Source: Rossellomorea marisflavi
GTDB taxonomy: Bacteria > Bacillota > Bacilli > Bacillales > Bacillaceae_B
Assembly: GCA_003667865.1 (NCBI GenBank)
Contig: CP033051.1
Span: 693,501 to 757,500, forward strand
Length of the DNA stretch: 64,000 nt
Direction of reading: 5' to 3'
Shown: in pieces, positions 24,904 to 33,020 of the stretch
Numbering within the stretch: position 1 is the stretch's first letter
Layout: each line of letters opens with the position of its first letter
The notes under the pieces: generated by a model
Database searches by the model: none
What the model was told of the DNA's origin: nothing
What the model saw: the letters and a program-made list of their open reading frames with translations, nothing else
Made by a program: the position numbers and the translations under genes

Positions 24904-25667
24904 AGAGGGTTGCTCCATATTGTCACAATAAAACCATCCACGTTATTCCCTGAAATCTGATACAAGCAATCGTCCGGTATTTCAATGACAGTCTCCTCAG
25001 CCAGTCCTCTCACATAATAAACCTCAAATTCTTTGCCCTTTTCCGTAGAGATATAGTGCTGTCCATTCTCTGGAAAATCGGTAAGAAACTGAATGTATTC
25101 CTCCAAACAAAAGCTGTGACGTTCCATAATTCTTGCATGAGGATATCCGACATAACGGAAATGCCATGGCTCATGGGCGATCCCTGTGATCTGCTCTTTG
25201 CCTTGAGAATAACGCTCAATAAACCCATAGTCTGCGGCATGCTTGCGAAACTGTGCGAAGATCCCTGTATACGGAAAGGATGGACGAATCAAATCGATTT
25301 CGTCTAGATTTTCTCCTAAATCAATCGCAAGACCAGTCTGATGTTCACTGCATCCTGGAAAGGCTACATATTGCTCTGTAAAGGTTTTGCCATTTTCAAT
25401 GAGAGAATCTAGGTATAGCTTCTCTTGTTCTGCCTTGGTTCGGTATCCACTAACCGGAATGATCCTTTCTCGTGATTCTACTTTTTCAAGAAGCTGTGTT
25501 AACGATGCTGCGCCCCTTCTTTCGAGTAAAATATTCTCATGGCTTGCTAGACTGGGCACAAGTGCAGGGAAATGGTAAGCTTGTGTCTGCTTCAGACCAT
25601 GATCACGGTTAACCAACATCAAATATCCTCTGTGAATGTCATCTTTATTTAACGTTATCCTTCTCAT
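24900..25667 (-). CDS. vanXY: VanXY: bifunctional D,D-dipeptidase / D,D-carboxypeptidase
   Basis: A 255-residue soluble zinc peptidase of the VanY/VanXY family. VanXY enzymes remove normal D-Ala-D-Ala dipeptide and the terminal D-Ala of pentapeptide. The zinc ligands and catalytic residues are visible in GCSEHQTGLAIDLG (SxHxxGxAxD) and HEPWHFRYVGYPHA (ExxH). GYRTKAEQEKLYLDSL precedes them. There is no signal peptide or membrane anchor, which favours cytoplasmic VanXY over membrane VanY. Its start overlaps the ligase stop and its end overlaps vanT, so the three enzymes are tightly coupled. The C-terminal 50 residues (AEETVIEIPDDCLYQISGNN) look like an additional small domain, as in VanXY proteins. 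Confidence 0.92.
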   Translation of the reverse strand: MRRITLNKDDIHRGYLMLVNRDHGLKQTQAYHFPALVPSLASHENILLERRGAASLTQLLEKVESRERIIPVSGYRTKAEQEKLYLDSLIENGKTFTEQYVAFPGCSEHQTGLAIDLGENLDEIDLIRPSFPYTGIFAQFRKHAADYGFIERYSQGKEQITGIAHEPWHFRYVGYPHARIMERHSFCLEEYIQFLTDFPENGQHYISTEKGKEFEVYYVRGLAEETVIEIPDDCLYQISGNNVDGFIVTIWSNPL

Positions 25668-26716
25668 CGTTCCAACCCCAATTGGATCAAACGATCGATG
25701 ATTTCAGAAAAGGGTAACCCAATGCCTTTCATCATATTTGGATAGCGGCTGTGATCGGTGAAGCCAGGGAAGGTATTGACCTCATTAAAGACAATCTCCT
25801 CATTTGGTGTAATAAACATGTCTACTCTCGCCAGGCCAGAGCAGCCCAGTGCACGGTAAATTTGAATAGCCGTATCCTTTACTTTGGCTGTTATATTATG
25901 ATCAATGCGGGCTGGCATATGAATGCTTGAGTTCGTGAGGCTGTACTTTTCATTAAAATCAAAGTACCCAGTCTCTAATTCAATTTCATCCACTTCGCCC
26001 ACTATCAGGTCATCATTTCCAAGAATCGCGCAGCCAACCTCAAATCCTTCAATATATTCTTCAATGATGATGCGCTCATCATGAGAAAGAGCTTCAGCAA
26101 CTGCACGTGGAAGTTCTTCCTTTTCAGTAACGAGTGTAATTCCAATTGATGATCCTGACTTGACTGGCTTAACAAAAAGAGGCAGATGAAGATGACCTAC
26201 TTGTGTGACAATCTCTTCCATTACTTGAGACCTCGAAAAAACAACTGAAGCAGGTGTGTTGATGCCTTCAAGCTCCACTAATTTATGTGCACGGTCTTTG
26301 TCCATACATAAAGCAGAAGACAAGATGTCACAACCTATGTAAGGAATTCCAGCTAGTTCTAAATATCCTTGTAGTGTTCCGTCTTCACCATTCTTCCCGT
26401 GTAGTACAGGAAAAACAATATCAATCAAGGTCTCGGTAACAATTCCATTTCTATTTTCGAGTAGATGATTCACATAGCGATTTGGAGAAAAGAAGGCAGG
26501 TGTGCAGTTTTCCTTATCGCTCCACCAGGTATTGTTCAGAATGTTTTCCTCACTACCCTGATAACGGTACCAACTGCCTTCCTTTGTGATCCCAATTAAC
26601 ACTTTGTCATATCTGTCATGGTCCATATGTGTAATCACAGAGTAAGCAGATTGCAGTGAGACTTCATATTCATTTGAACAGCCTCCGAAGATAACAGCAA
26701 CGATCATTTTTTCCAT
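25664..26716 (-). CDS. D-alanine--D-serine ligase, VanG/VanC type
   Basis: An ATP-grasp ligase of about 350 residues that joins D-Ala to D-Ser. Blocks familiar from VanG are VAVIFGGCSNEYEVSLQSAY, NNTWWSDKEN, VFPVLHGKNGEDGTLQGYLE, SSALCMDKDRAHKLV, EVGCAILGNDDLIVGEVDEI, and NEVNTFPGFTDHSRYPNMM. The omega-loop region reads EKYSL, the EKY-type motif of D-Ser ligases. I start at the ATG after GAGGAGGAAATAAAT, not 31 codons earlier. It lies about 130 bases after vanS and overlaps vanXY by four bases. As far as I recall the VanG sequence, the resemblance is closest to that type; a search would settle the subtype. Confidence 0.92.
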   Translation of the reverse strand: MEKMIVAVIFGGCSNEYEVSLQSAYSVITHMDHDRYDKVLIGITKEGSWYRYQGSEENILNNTWWSDKENCTPAFFSPNRYVNHLLENRNGIVTETLIDIVFPVLHGKNGEDGTLQGYLELAGIPYIGCDILSSALCMDKDRAHKLVELEGINTPASVVFSRSQVMEEIVTQVGHLHLPLFVKPVKSGSSIGITLVTEKEELPRAVAEALSHDERIIIEEYIEGFEVGCAILGNDDLIVGEVDEIELETGYFDFNEKYSLTNSSIHMPARIDHNITAKVKDTAIQIYRALGCSGLARVDMFITPNEEIVFNEVNTFPGFTDHSRYPNMMKGIGLPFSEIIDRLIQLGLER

Positions 26717-26849
26717 ATTTATTTCCTCCTCATAGATAAAAAAACACTTTTTGTTTCTGTACAAGTATCGTACTAAAACAAAAAGTGTTATTTTTCTGTT
26801 TATCCTCAAGGAAATAATACGTTTTTCTTCTTTAATTCTTACGATTTTC

Positions 26850-27956
26850 TTACGGTGAAAGAGGAAGTCTGACGATAAATTCGACTTTCTCTTCCTCGCT
26901 TTGAGCGGAAATGGTGCCTCCGTGTAATTCTACGATTTCTTTGACAATCGCAAGCCCTAGACCTGCACCTCCTGTTTTCGTACCTCGAGCTGTATCCAAA
27001 CGATAAAATTGTTCAAAGATACGGCTGAGCTTGTCTTTAGGAATAGCAGGACCATTGTTTATAAAATGAAGCTGTAAATGATCATTGTCTTTTTTAGATT
27101 GAATGATGATTGGACTATTTTCATAGCTATAATTAACCGCATTTCGGATTAAGTTGTCAAAGACACGTTCCATTTTATTCACGTCACAGGAGATTTCCAA
27201 ATCGTCTTCAATGTCTAACTGACAGGTTAGATTCTTTTCTGCAAACAGAGGATTAAATTCAAAAGTAATTTGTTCAAGCATCCTTGTTAGATTAATACGG
27301 CTCATTTCTGGACTTAACTGAGTTAAATTGAAACGGGTAATTTCAAAAAACTCATTAATTAATTCCTCGAGTCTTTCAGCTTTATCCAATGTGATAGATA
27401 AATATTTTTCCTGGAGCTCTTCTGAAATTTGCTGCTCATCTCGAAGCAATGTTAAATAGCCAATTACAGATGTTAAGGGTGTCTTCAAATCATGAGCCAA
27501 GTACACGAGCAAATCATTTTTCCGTTGCTCTGCTTCCTTTGCCAACCTGGCGTTACGGATGGATTCCTGCTTGATCGCATTCATCCGTTCTTCCACTTGT
27601 TTTAATTCAGAAGGTAGATGGATGTACTCATTTTTGTCTGGAGCTAGATTCCTGCTTGCATCCACAATCTGATCGACATAGTTGAGAGTTTTTCTCCAAA
27701 AGTAGATAAAGATTATAATAAAGCCGCTCATCCAAATGATGAGTATGAATAGGATGAGGTTATCGCGAATGGGACGGAGCAGAATGTAAAGCAAATCATT
27801 CGGATACCAGATTACACTGCTCATGATGAAATATCCCACAACCATAATTGCTGCTAAACTAACTGTATAAATTAAGATGGCTAGAAAGAATTTCGTGAAT
27901 GTCTTCCCTGTCAATCCGGTACTTGCGGCAATCTCTCTATTCAATGGTATAGCCAA
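26850..27956 (-). CDS. vanS: VanS-like sensor histidine kinase
   Basis: A roughly 368-residue membrane sensor kinase. Two spans (about residues 22-46 and 68-92) enclose a very short outer loop. A HAMP-like stretch and coiled coil follow. The phospho-accepting His is in LLVYLAHDLKTPLTSVIGYL. The ATPase boxes are NLIRNAVNYSYEN (N), NGPAIPKDKLSRIFEQFYRL and GGAGLGLAIVKEIVELHGG (G). It would sense glycopeptide action and phosphorylate VanR. It overlaps vanR by 20 bases. The start is uncertain: TTG at 27956 sits right against GGGGGG, while a TTG four codons on is spaced a little far. Confidence 0.88.
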   Translation of the reverse strand: MAIPLNREIAASTGLTGKTFTKFFLAILIYTVSLAAIMVVGYFIMSSVIWYPNDLLYILLRPIRDNLILFILIIWMSGFIIIFIYFWRKTLNYVDQIVDASRNLAPDKNEYIHLPSELKQVEERMNAIKQESIRNARLAKEAEQRKNDLLVYLAHDLKTPLTSVIGYLTLLRDEQQISEELQEKYLSITLDKAERLEELINEFFEITRFNLTQLSPEMSRINLTRMLEQITFEFNPLFAEKNLTCQLDIEDDLEISCDVNKMERVFDNLIRNAVNYSYENSPIIIQSKKDNDHLQLHFINNGPAIPKDKLSRIFEQFYRLDTARGTKTGGAGLGLAIVKEIVELHGGTISAQSEEEKVEFIVRLPLSP

Positions 27957-28641
27957 CCCCCCATACCGTTTTAATAAACTTTGGTTTTCTAGAAGGTTCC
28001 TTCATTTTTTCTCTCAAACGCGCAATATGTGCCATAACGGTATTGTTGTTATCAATATATTTGTCGCCCCACACCGCTTCAAACAATTCTTCAGATGAAA
28101 CAACCTTCCCTTTGTTCTCACACAAATGCCACAGAATCGAGAATTCTATTGGAGTTAAGGAGAGGGGCTTTCCATAAAGTGTACATTTATGGGTATCCTG
28201 ATTAATAATCAACCCCGAGAAGTCGAACTCCTTGGCAGCAGGGGCAGGCTCTGTCCTAACACTATTGTTCGAGTTGTACCGTTTATAGCGTCTCAGCTGT
28301 GCTTTCACTCTTGCCACCATTTCAAGCGGGTTAAACGGCTTTGTTATATAATCATCAGCACCGAGTGTAAGTCCAGTAATTTTGTCGATATCTTCAATTT
28401 TTGCTGTCAGCATAATGACAGGATAATGATAGCTCTCTCGAATCTTCTGGCATATGGTAAACCCATCTACATTCGGCAGCATCACATCCAAAATGGCAAG
28501 CTCCAGCTCATGATTCTGAATATACTCTAAAGCTGGCTTTCCATCATAAAACACTTGAACATCATAGCCTTCATTCATCAGATAAAACTTCACTAAATCA
28601 GCAATCTCTTTTTCATCATCCACTATTAAAATAGGATTCAA
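27937..28641 (-). CDS. vanR: VanR-like OmpR-family response regulator
   Basis: A 234-residue regulator with an N-terminal receiver (acidic pair in PILIVDDEKEIADLV, phospho-Asp in ELAILDVMLPNVDGF, Lys in YITKPFNPLEMVARVKAQLR) and a C-terminal winged helix (LTPIEFSILWHLCENKGKVV, NTVMAHIARLREKM, WGVGYTIE). It should switch on the van operon when phosphorylated by VanS. I take the TTG seven bases after GAGGTGG as start; the frame extends nine codons further up without another good site. It is the first gene of the cluster. The IS91-like element begins (in reading direction, ends) about 115 bases upstream. Confidence 0.9.
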   Translation of the reverse strand: MNPILIVDDEKEIADLVKFYLMNEGYDVQVFYDGKPALEYIQNHELELAILDVMLPNVDGFTICQKIRESYHYPVIMLTAKIEDIDKITGLTLGADDYITKPFNPLEMVARVKAQLRRYKRYNSNNSVRTEPAPAAKEFDFSGLIINQDTHKCTLYGKPLSLTPIEFSILWHLCENKGKVVSSEELFEAVWGDKYIDNNNTVMAHIARLREKMKEPSRKPKFIKTVWGVGYTIE

Positions 28642-28724
28642 TGTTTTCCACCTCAATGCAACATACAACTGCTTGTTTAACTTTCTTTAGAATATATCAT
28701 TTTTACAATAAATAGAAGGGGGTG

Positions 28725-28755
28725 GGGAAGCAGCGGGGAAGCAGTGGGACGGTTC
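28725..28755 (+). repeat. REP-like repeat interrupted by IS91-like copy B (left part)
   Basis: GGGAAGCAGCGGGGAAGCAG, then TGGGACGGTTC against the element; it resumes as TTGTGCTTCC at 31314. It lies in the vanR upstream region. Confidence 0.85.
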
Positions 28756-29061
28756 TTATAGGGGTCAATCGGAAGTTTTGCACGCAAAAAGGCACAACTA
28801 GTTCAGAATCTAGTTGTGCCTTAAGCTTGTCATCCTCAAATGAACTGTCCGCAAAATTTTTGATTGCCCAAGAAGAATGAAGTCGCGGTCCCCAGCCTAT
28901 GGGGTTTCAATCTTCCGGTGTTCTTTCTTTTTTTGTTTTTTTCATCTTTTTTTCATTTTTTTGTAACTTTCTTGTTCGTTGATTAGTTTGTTTTAGCTCT
29001 TTTAGATGTATTTTCCCCCTCCCCACTGAAGGGGCAATTTTTAAATATTCAACTGATCTTG

Positions 29062-30204
29062 TCAGGGTAGAGACTCCTGAACAAAGGATTCCATATGAAA
29101 TTTCTTACAAACCGGACATAAGGTAACGTCTTTTTTTAGTAGAATAGACACAACCTCAATGGTGCTCAACCCTTCAAACCTTGGTTTATAAACAGGACTC
29201 TCTGTTAATTTTCTACACAACGCTAACTTCGTTTTTTTATTCCGATTTGCGAGTATCCCATAGTGCCTGATTTTGACAAATCCCTTCGGGAGAATATGCA
29301 TTAAAAATCTGCGGATAAACTCAGTACCTTTGAGAGTCACCGTCTTTTTTTTATTATGATCTTTATAATCCTTTACTTGAATAGTGACAGTATCTGATTG
29401 AAATGAATGAATTCGATTATTTGAAATGGCAATTCGATGTGTGTAACGTCCAAGATATTCCATCACAGCCAAAGGACCTGAAAAGGTTCGTTTGGTATAA
29501 CTGTACCAATTAAGGTCATAACACTCGTCTATTAACTTCTGAAATCGTTTAGGATCTTTGTACTGTTCCGTGTTATTAAAAAACTGAAGCTTTCCTTCTT
29601 CATAATATCGTTTGAGATAATAAAGATACTTCCCACGAAACTTCTTTGAAAGAACTTTAATCGGAATAAAGAATTTTTTACTCGTGTGACACCAATTGTT
29701 GTGTTTGTTTAACCCTCCAGCCAACACGACAGTGTGAAGGTGCGGGTGGAAATGAAGGTTTTGTCCCCATGTATGCAAGACAGAAAAGAACCCAATCTGT
29801 GCACCTAAGTATTTTGGATCTCCGGCAAGCTCCGTTAATGTCTCCGCAACGGCTTTGTACATTAAATCATAAAGTAACTGTTGATTATGATAGATCATCA
29901 TATGAAGCTGTTCTGGCATGGTAAATACAACATGAAAATAAGGAGCGTTCAGAATATCCTTCTTTCTCTTATCGACCCAAATATCTTTGTTGACTCCTTG
30001 GCAGAGTGAACAATGTCGATTTCTACAAGAATTATATCTCACCGAAGTATGATGACAGCCTTTACATTCATAAGCATGTCCACCTATGGCGGAGGTGCGA
30101 CAAGACATAATATCCCTAGTTGCTTTCAATTGTTCACGAGATAATTTAAATTGTTTTTTATACGAAGGATAAAAAGTATGAAACAGCTCTTGAACCGTAC
30201 TCAT
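29062..30204 (-). CDS. IS91 family transposase (Y2 HUH), copy B
   Basis: Residue-for-residue identical to copy A: zinc-binding Cys region, HFHPHLH motif and Y2 helix (MEYLGRYTHRIAIS). The frame is intact. It overlaps the recombinase gene by four bases. Because it lies upstream of vanR on the same strand, read-through from it could reach the van operon, unless the hairpin at 28789-28822 stops it. Confidence 0.95.
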   Translation of the reverse strand: MSTVQELFHTFYPSYKKQFKLSREQLKATRDIMSCRTSAIGGHAYECKGCHHTSVRYNSCRNRHCSLCQGVNKDIWVDKRKKDILNAPYFHVVFTMPEQLHMMIYHNQQLLYDLMYKAVAETLTELAGDPKYLGAQIGFFSVLHTWGQNLHFHPHLHTVVLAGGLNKHNNWCHTSKKFFIPIKVLSKKFRGKYLYYLKRYYEEGKLQFFNNTEQYKDPKRFQKLIDECYDLNWYSYTKRTFSGPLAVMEYLGRYTHRIAISNNRIHSFQSDTVTIQVKDYKDHNKKKTVTLKGTEFIRRFLMHILPKGFVKIRHYGILANRNKKTKLALCRKLTESPVYKPRFEGLSTIEVVSILLKKDVTLCPVCKKFHMESFVQESLP

Positions 30205-31070
30205 CTTTGTCGGCTACCTTCAGAATCTAAAGGACTTTTGACTCCTATGTAACTTTTAGAAGTCATATGAAGGTAAGAAAGAGTGGTCACTAAGCTTTTG
30301 TGTCCAAGCAATTGTTGAATAAAAACAGGGTCAGTCCCATCTTCTAATAAGTGCGTTGAGAAACAATGCCTCAGCGTATGTGCTGAGATTCTAGAATCTA
30401 ATTTTAGCTTGTTTCTTAGTTTAATAATTGTATTCTTAATCGTCTTGACATGGATGTGATCCTGACTATTTTGACCAGGAAATAACCAATCAGTAGGATG
30501 ATATGTTTTTGTGAAGTTGGATCGAAAGTACTCTCTAAGCACTTTCAGTGCAGTTTCTGATAAAATCGTATACCGATTTGTGTTGTGTTTCGCGTGTTCC
30601 ACACGGACTCTCATTGTTTTACTACATATATCTTGAATTTTTAACTTCGCTACTTCACTTACCCTTAATCCACTTCCATAGAGTAACGCAAGTATCGCTT
30701 TATGTTTAAGATTATCTGTAGAATTCAAAAGTGTCTGGATTTCTTCCCTAGAAGGGACAACTGGGAAGGTTTTAAGTCGTTTCATTCTAGGAACTTTTCT
30801 TGCGTTCCAATCTTTTTCTAATACAAACGTATAGAAAAATCGAATCGACGAGATATAATTATTAATGGTTCCTGGTGAAAGACCTTTTTCTTTTTTTAAG
30901 AAAAGAATATATTGTTGGATATCCTCTTCCTTTAACTCTTGAATGGGAGTGTTTTGTTTTTCTAAATAGACGAAAAATGCCTGTATTCTTCTGAAGTAGG
31001 ATTCTCTAGTAGAATGGGGTGTCCCTTTGAGTTCAAAGTAGAGTTCTATTTTTTGATTATATATGTTCAT
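30201..31070 (-). CDS. Tyrosine recombinase (XerD-like) of the IS91-like element, copy B
   Basis: Identical to the copy A protein, with catalytic Arg (GSGLRVSE), HTLRH, GHKS and the C-terminal Tyr (TLSYLHM). Start chosen at the ATG eight bases after AGGAGG. Confidence 0.9.
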   Translation of the reverse strand: MNIYNQKIELYFELKGTPHSTRESYFRRIQAFFVYLEKQNTPIQELKEEDIQQYILFLKKEKGLSPGTINNYISSIRFFYTFVLEKDWNARKVPRMKRLKTFPVVPSREEIQTLLNSTDNLKHKAILALLYGSGLRVSEVAKLKIQDICSKTMRVRVEHAKHNTNRYTILSETALKVLREYFRSNFTKTYHPTDWLFPGQNSQDHIHVKTIKNTIIKLRNKLKLDSRISAHTLRHCFSTHLLEDGTDPVFIQQLLGHKSLVTTLSYLHMTSKSYIGVKSPLDSEGSRQR

Positions 31071-31313
31071 AATTAGTTCCTCCTCTGACATTCATGAATT
31101 CTCTTAATTGGTGAATTCATCCATCAAGGAGGAGCACGACAAGAAGTATGTAGATGTGGTATGATAGGCATAAGAAAAAAGTATGTCCTCTCTCTTGGAT
31201 TGTTTGGTTTGGCGATTAAACAATACCACAAGAAGGCATACTTTTTTTGTTTTTTCACTATTAAAATTATATTGGGCTTTTAAAGAGCCATCGCGTTAGC
31301 GATTTCGTTCTTC

Positions 31314-31440
31314 TTGTGCTTCCTTCTCTCATGAAATCCCGATACAGTAAATAGGGTGAGACTCTACAATGAAATTCCATCTATTAAAGAAGTGCAGACA
31401 TTCAATTTGAATGAGCTAAACCGGAAAATAGGAAACTTCA
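31314..31440. repeat. Composite repeat remnant (type B spacer)
   Basis: After the TTGTGCTTCC end of the split repeat comes a spacer (TCTCATGAAATCCCGATAC, GACTCTACAATG, CCATCTATTAAAGAA, TGAATGAGCTAAA) that matches the spacer at 40254-40365. The expected closing reverse unit is missing here. Confidence 0.7.
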
Positions 31441-31683
31441 ACTTAGGTAATGTGTTTAATTAGTTCATTAAAATGCATTGCTTAATCACCTTCTACTATT
31501 TCGGTTACTTTCTACTGCTCGATTGTTTGCCTTTATTAATTCCATGTCTATCTTCGAGGGAGCACAACCTTGAAATTCCTTTGTATAAATTATAAAGATG
31601 CAGACCAATTAGAAGAAGACACCAAGTGACTCAATGGTCAATTGCAGTTCCCACATGAATAATCTGAACTAGAGATGATGGGT
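31441..31683. other. Gene-free stretch
   Basis: AT-rich sequence between the composite repeat and the micropeptide locus. I see no open frame with a ribosome binding site and no hairpin of note. Confidence 0.5.
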
Positions 31684-31712
31684 AGGAAGCACGGGAAGCG
31701 TCCCGTCGCTTC
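31684..31712 (-). repeat. REP-like repeat at the end of the micropeptide locus
   Basis: GGAAGCACGGGAAGCGTCCC then GTCGCTTCC. It ends three bases before the stop codon of the 23-residue frame. A shortened unit (GGAAGCGTCCCCACGCTTCC) lies at 31876-31895. Confidence 0.75.
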
Positions 31713-31715
31713 CCC

Positions 31716-31787
31716 TTAATAACGGCCGAGGATTATGTTTAGTAGTGCTTGAACCATCTCCTCATCTCCTTGTGGACGAACAGACAT
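31716..31787 (-). CDS. Putative micropeptide, 23 aa
   Basis: A short frame beginning MSVRPQGDEEMVQALLNIIL and ending GRY. Its ATG is preceded by AAAGGAGGGGTTTCA, one of the strongest ribosome binding sites in the window. The C-terminal half could form an amphipathic helix. It is the last member of a string of tiny same-strand frames. No family recognised. Confidence rests on the ribosome binding site and the context. Confidence 0.5.
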   Translation of the reverse strand: MSVRPQGDEEMVQALLNIILGRY

Positions 31788-31859
31788 TGAAACCCCTCCT
31801 TTCAATACAACTGCGGTGCGGATGAAAAACTGGGACAAAGAACCAGTCCACATGGATGA

Positions 31860-31985
31860 CTAACCAAGAAGTTTGGGAAGCGTCCCCACGCTTCCCCGTA
31901 TATGGTGCGGATATTTTTGAAGATATACAGGCAGGTGCGGATAGCAGAAAGGACAAGAGAGCGTTGGATAAGATATGATTATCAT
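31860..31985 (-). CDS. Doubtful small frame running into a REP, 41 aa
   Basis: Starts MIIISYPTLSCPFCYPHLPV after AAGGAGTGATTCC. The last third (about residues 30-38) is translated from a shortened REP-like unit, so an original gene may have been broken by the repeat. It has Pro, Tyr and a CPFC pair but no recognisable family. Confidence 0.3.
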   Translation of the reverse strand: MIIISYPTLSCPFCYPHLPVYLQKYPHHIRGSVGTLPKLLG

Positions 31986-32094
31986 GGAATCACTCCTTAA
32001 GTGGTTTGACCGTGGCTTAGTAGCAAGGTGGAATGAATACAGATGGTTTCTTTTGATTAATCGGAATCACCCCCTTCAGTGAATAGACCAGTGA

Positions 32095-32145
32095 CTACTT
32101 CCATGGCGGTAGATTAATAATGATTGTAATAAAATCATTCTTCAT
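32095..32145 (-). CDS. Putative micropeptide, 16 aa
   Basis: MKNDFITIIINLPPWK, preceded by AGGGGGTG at good spacing. Too short to judge from composition; listed because it lies in line with the other micropeptides and has its own ribosome binding site. Confidence 0.3.
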   Translation of the reverse strand: MKNDFITIIINLPPWK

Positions 32146-32217
32146 TCATAACACCCCCTAAAAAATTTTCAACAAGATGACTTTGCTATTGCTCCCTTCT
32201 TCTGATTCTGAAAAACA

Positions 32218-32286
32218 CTAATCTTTTAGTGCTTTCTTAATCAGTTTTACTGCTAGAATCGCCGCTACTGGGGCTACTGGTAACAT
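32218..32286 (-). CDS. Micropeptide P1 of the PVAP family, 22 aa
   Basis: Begins MLPVAPVAAILAVKLIKKAL and ends KD. GGAGGAGGTGGAGAGT precedes the ATG. It shares the pattern M-[LF]-P-V-A-P-x-x-A-[VI]-L-x-[AV]-K-x-I-K-x-x-L-K-D with two neighbours, while its codons differ freely, which indicates selection on the peptide. A helical-wheel reading gives one hydrophobic and one Lys-rich face, so it probably lies on or in a membrane. There is no signal peptide. Possible roles include a membrane-active or signalling peptide; I do not recognise it. Confidence 0.65.
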   Translation of the reverse strand: MLPVAPVAAILAVKLIKKALKD

Positions 32287-32320
32287 ACTCTCCACCTCCT
32301 CCTCTACTTTCGCTACTTAC

Positions 32321-32374
32321 TTAATCCAACAACTCATCTAAAAATACAACAATAAGCTCTAACCAATCCTCCAT
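32321..32374 (-). CDS. Acidic micropeptide, 17 aa
   Basis: MEDWLELIVVFLDELLD, with six acidic residues and no basic one, forms an amphipathic helix of opposite charge to the PVAP peptides on either side. GGAGGTGAG lies seven bases before the ATG. The contrast in charge suggests pairing with the Lys-rich peptides, but that is inference. Confidence 0.5.
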   Translation of the reverse strand: MEDWLELIVVFLDELLD

Positions 32375-32419
32375 ACCATCTCACCTCCATTTACCGGCAT
32401 CGAAGACCAATGATTGCCA

Positions 32420-32488
32420 TTAGTCTTTCAGTATTTCCTTAATTACCTTTGCTGCAAGAACTGCTACAATCGGGGCTACTGGCAACAT
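32420..32488 (-). CDS. Micropeptide P2 of the PVAP family, 22 aa
   Basis: Begins MLPVAPIVAVLAAKVIKEIL and ends KD. GGAGGTGAAGCGT precedes the ATG. Compared with P3 it has a few conservative changes and at least four purely synonymous codon changes (for example GTA/GTG, GCC/GCT, CCG/CCA, ATT/ATC). The short 3' flank (CCATTAGTCTTTCAGTA on the plus strand) is also shared with P3, so the two arose by tandem duplication. Confidence 0.68.
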   Translation of the reverse strand: MLPVAPIVAVLAAKVIKEILKD

Positions 32489-32537
32489 ACGCTTCACCTC
32501 CAGTCATTCTCATGTCAATGAAAACTAATGATCACCA

Positions 32538-32606
32538 TTAGTCTTTCAGTACTTCCTTAATTGCCTTTGCGACAAGAACTGCTACGATTGGAGCCACTGG
32601 AAACAT
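32538..32606 (-). CDS. Micropeptide P3 of the PVAP family, 22 aa
   Basis: Begins MFPVAPIVAVLVAKAIKEVL and ends KD. AGGAGGTGAAGAAC precedes the ATG. It is the closest relative of P2 and the first of the three in transcription order, about 100 bases after the 88-residue gene. Confidence 0.68.
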   Translation of the reverse strand: MFPVAPIVAVLVAKAIKEVLKD

Positions 32607-32710
32607 GTTCTTCACCTCCTAAATATGTTAACTTCTCATCTAGCATCTTGCAGAAAACCTCCTAGATTCCATGAACACAACTAACAGCAATGCTATAATG
32701 CGACTTCACA

Positions 32711-32977
32711 CTAGTAGCTTGTAGTGACTTGTTTTAATGCTGACATCATTGCTGACTCAGATCCCCAAGCGATTCTGTTGTTGAATGGGTCAAGCAATCG
32801 GCAATGTCTCGTGAATAGGTTTTGCTGAATTCGCCAACCTCCGTGTGATGCCAAAGTACTCCAGAATACTTCCCCTCCCTTGGTACCTGTCTTAATATTG
32901 GGCATCGTACCGATAATGTCACATAGATGACCAATATTTCTGGGATTTGCTAAAAGCAAGATCAATCTCTCCTTCAT
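32711..32977 (-). CDS. Small protein of unknown function, 88 aa
   Basis: A soluble protein with many conserved-looking Gly, Trp and His residues: NIGHLCDIIGTMPNIKTGTK, GGEVFWSTLASHGGWRIQQN, LFTRHCRLLDPFNNRIAWGS. The composition and the AAAGGGAGGCTGTTAT ribosome binding site mark it as a real gene. The compact Trp/Gly pattern suggests a small beta fold, possibly nucleic-acid binding, but I know no named family. It precedes the micropeptides and follows a basic 46-residue frame, all on one strand within 1.5 kb. Confidence 0.65.
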   Translation of the reverse strand: MKERLILLLANPRNIGHLCDIIGTMPNIKTGTKGGEVFWSTLASHGGWRIQQNLFTRHCRLLDPFNNRIAWGSESAMMSALKQVTTSY

Positions 32978-33020
32978 ATAACAGCCTCCCTTTTAGTTAA
33001 AGCTTTCCTACAGAAAAGAG

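Larger units (their letters stand above)
28756..31313 (-). mobile_element. IS91-like element with tyrosine recombinase, copy B (2558 bp)
   Basis: Same length, same orientation and identical proteins as copy A, from TTATAGGGGTCAATC to GATTTCGTTCTTC. Again it sits directly against GAAC (plus-strand GTTC) in a REP-like repeat, with no target duplication. The two copies enclose 6150 bp with the van cluster. Confidence 0.92.

Noticed and set aside
20048..31313. Calling the IS91-van-IS91 block a proven composite transposon
   Set aside because: There is no outer target duplication, IS91-type elements do not move as classical composites, and each copy has its own complete target; mobility stays a hypothesis.
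32604..32680. A frame starting MLDEKLTYLGGEEHV upstream of micropeptide P3
   Set aside because: It overlaps P3 in another frame and its spacing from the nearest AGGAGG is too long.
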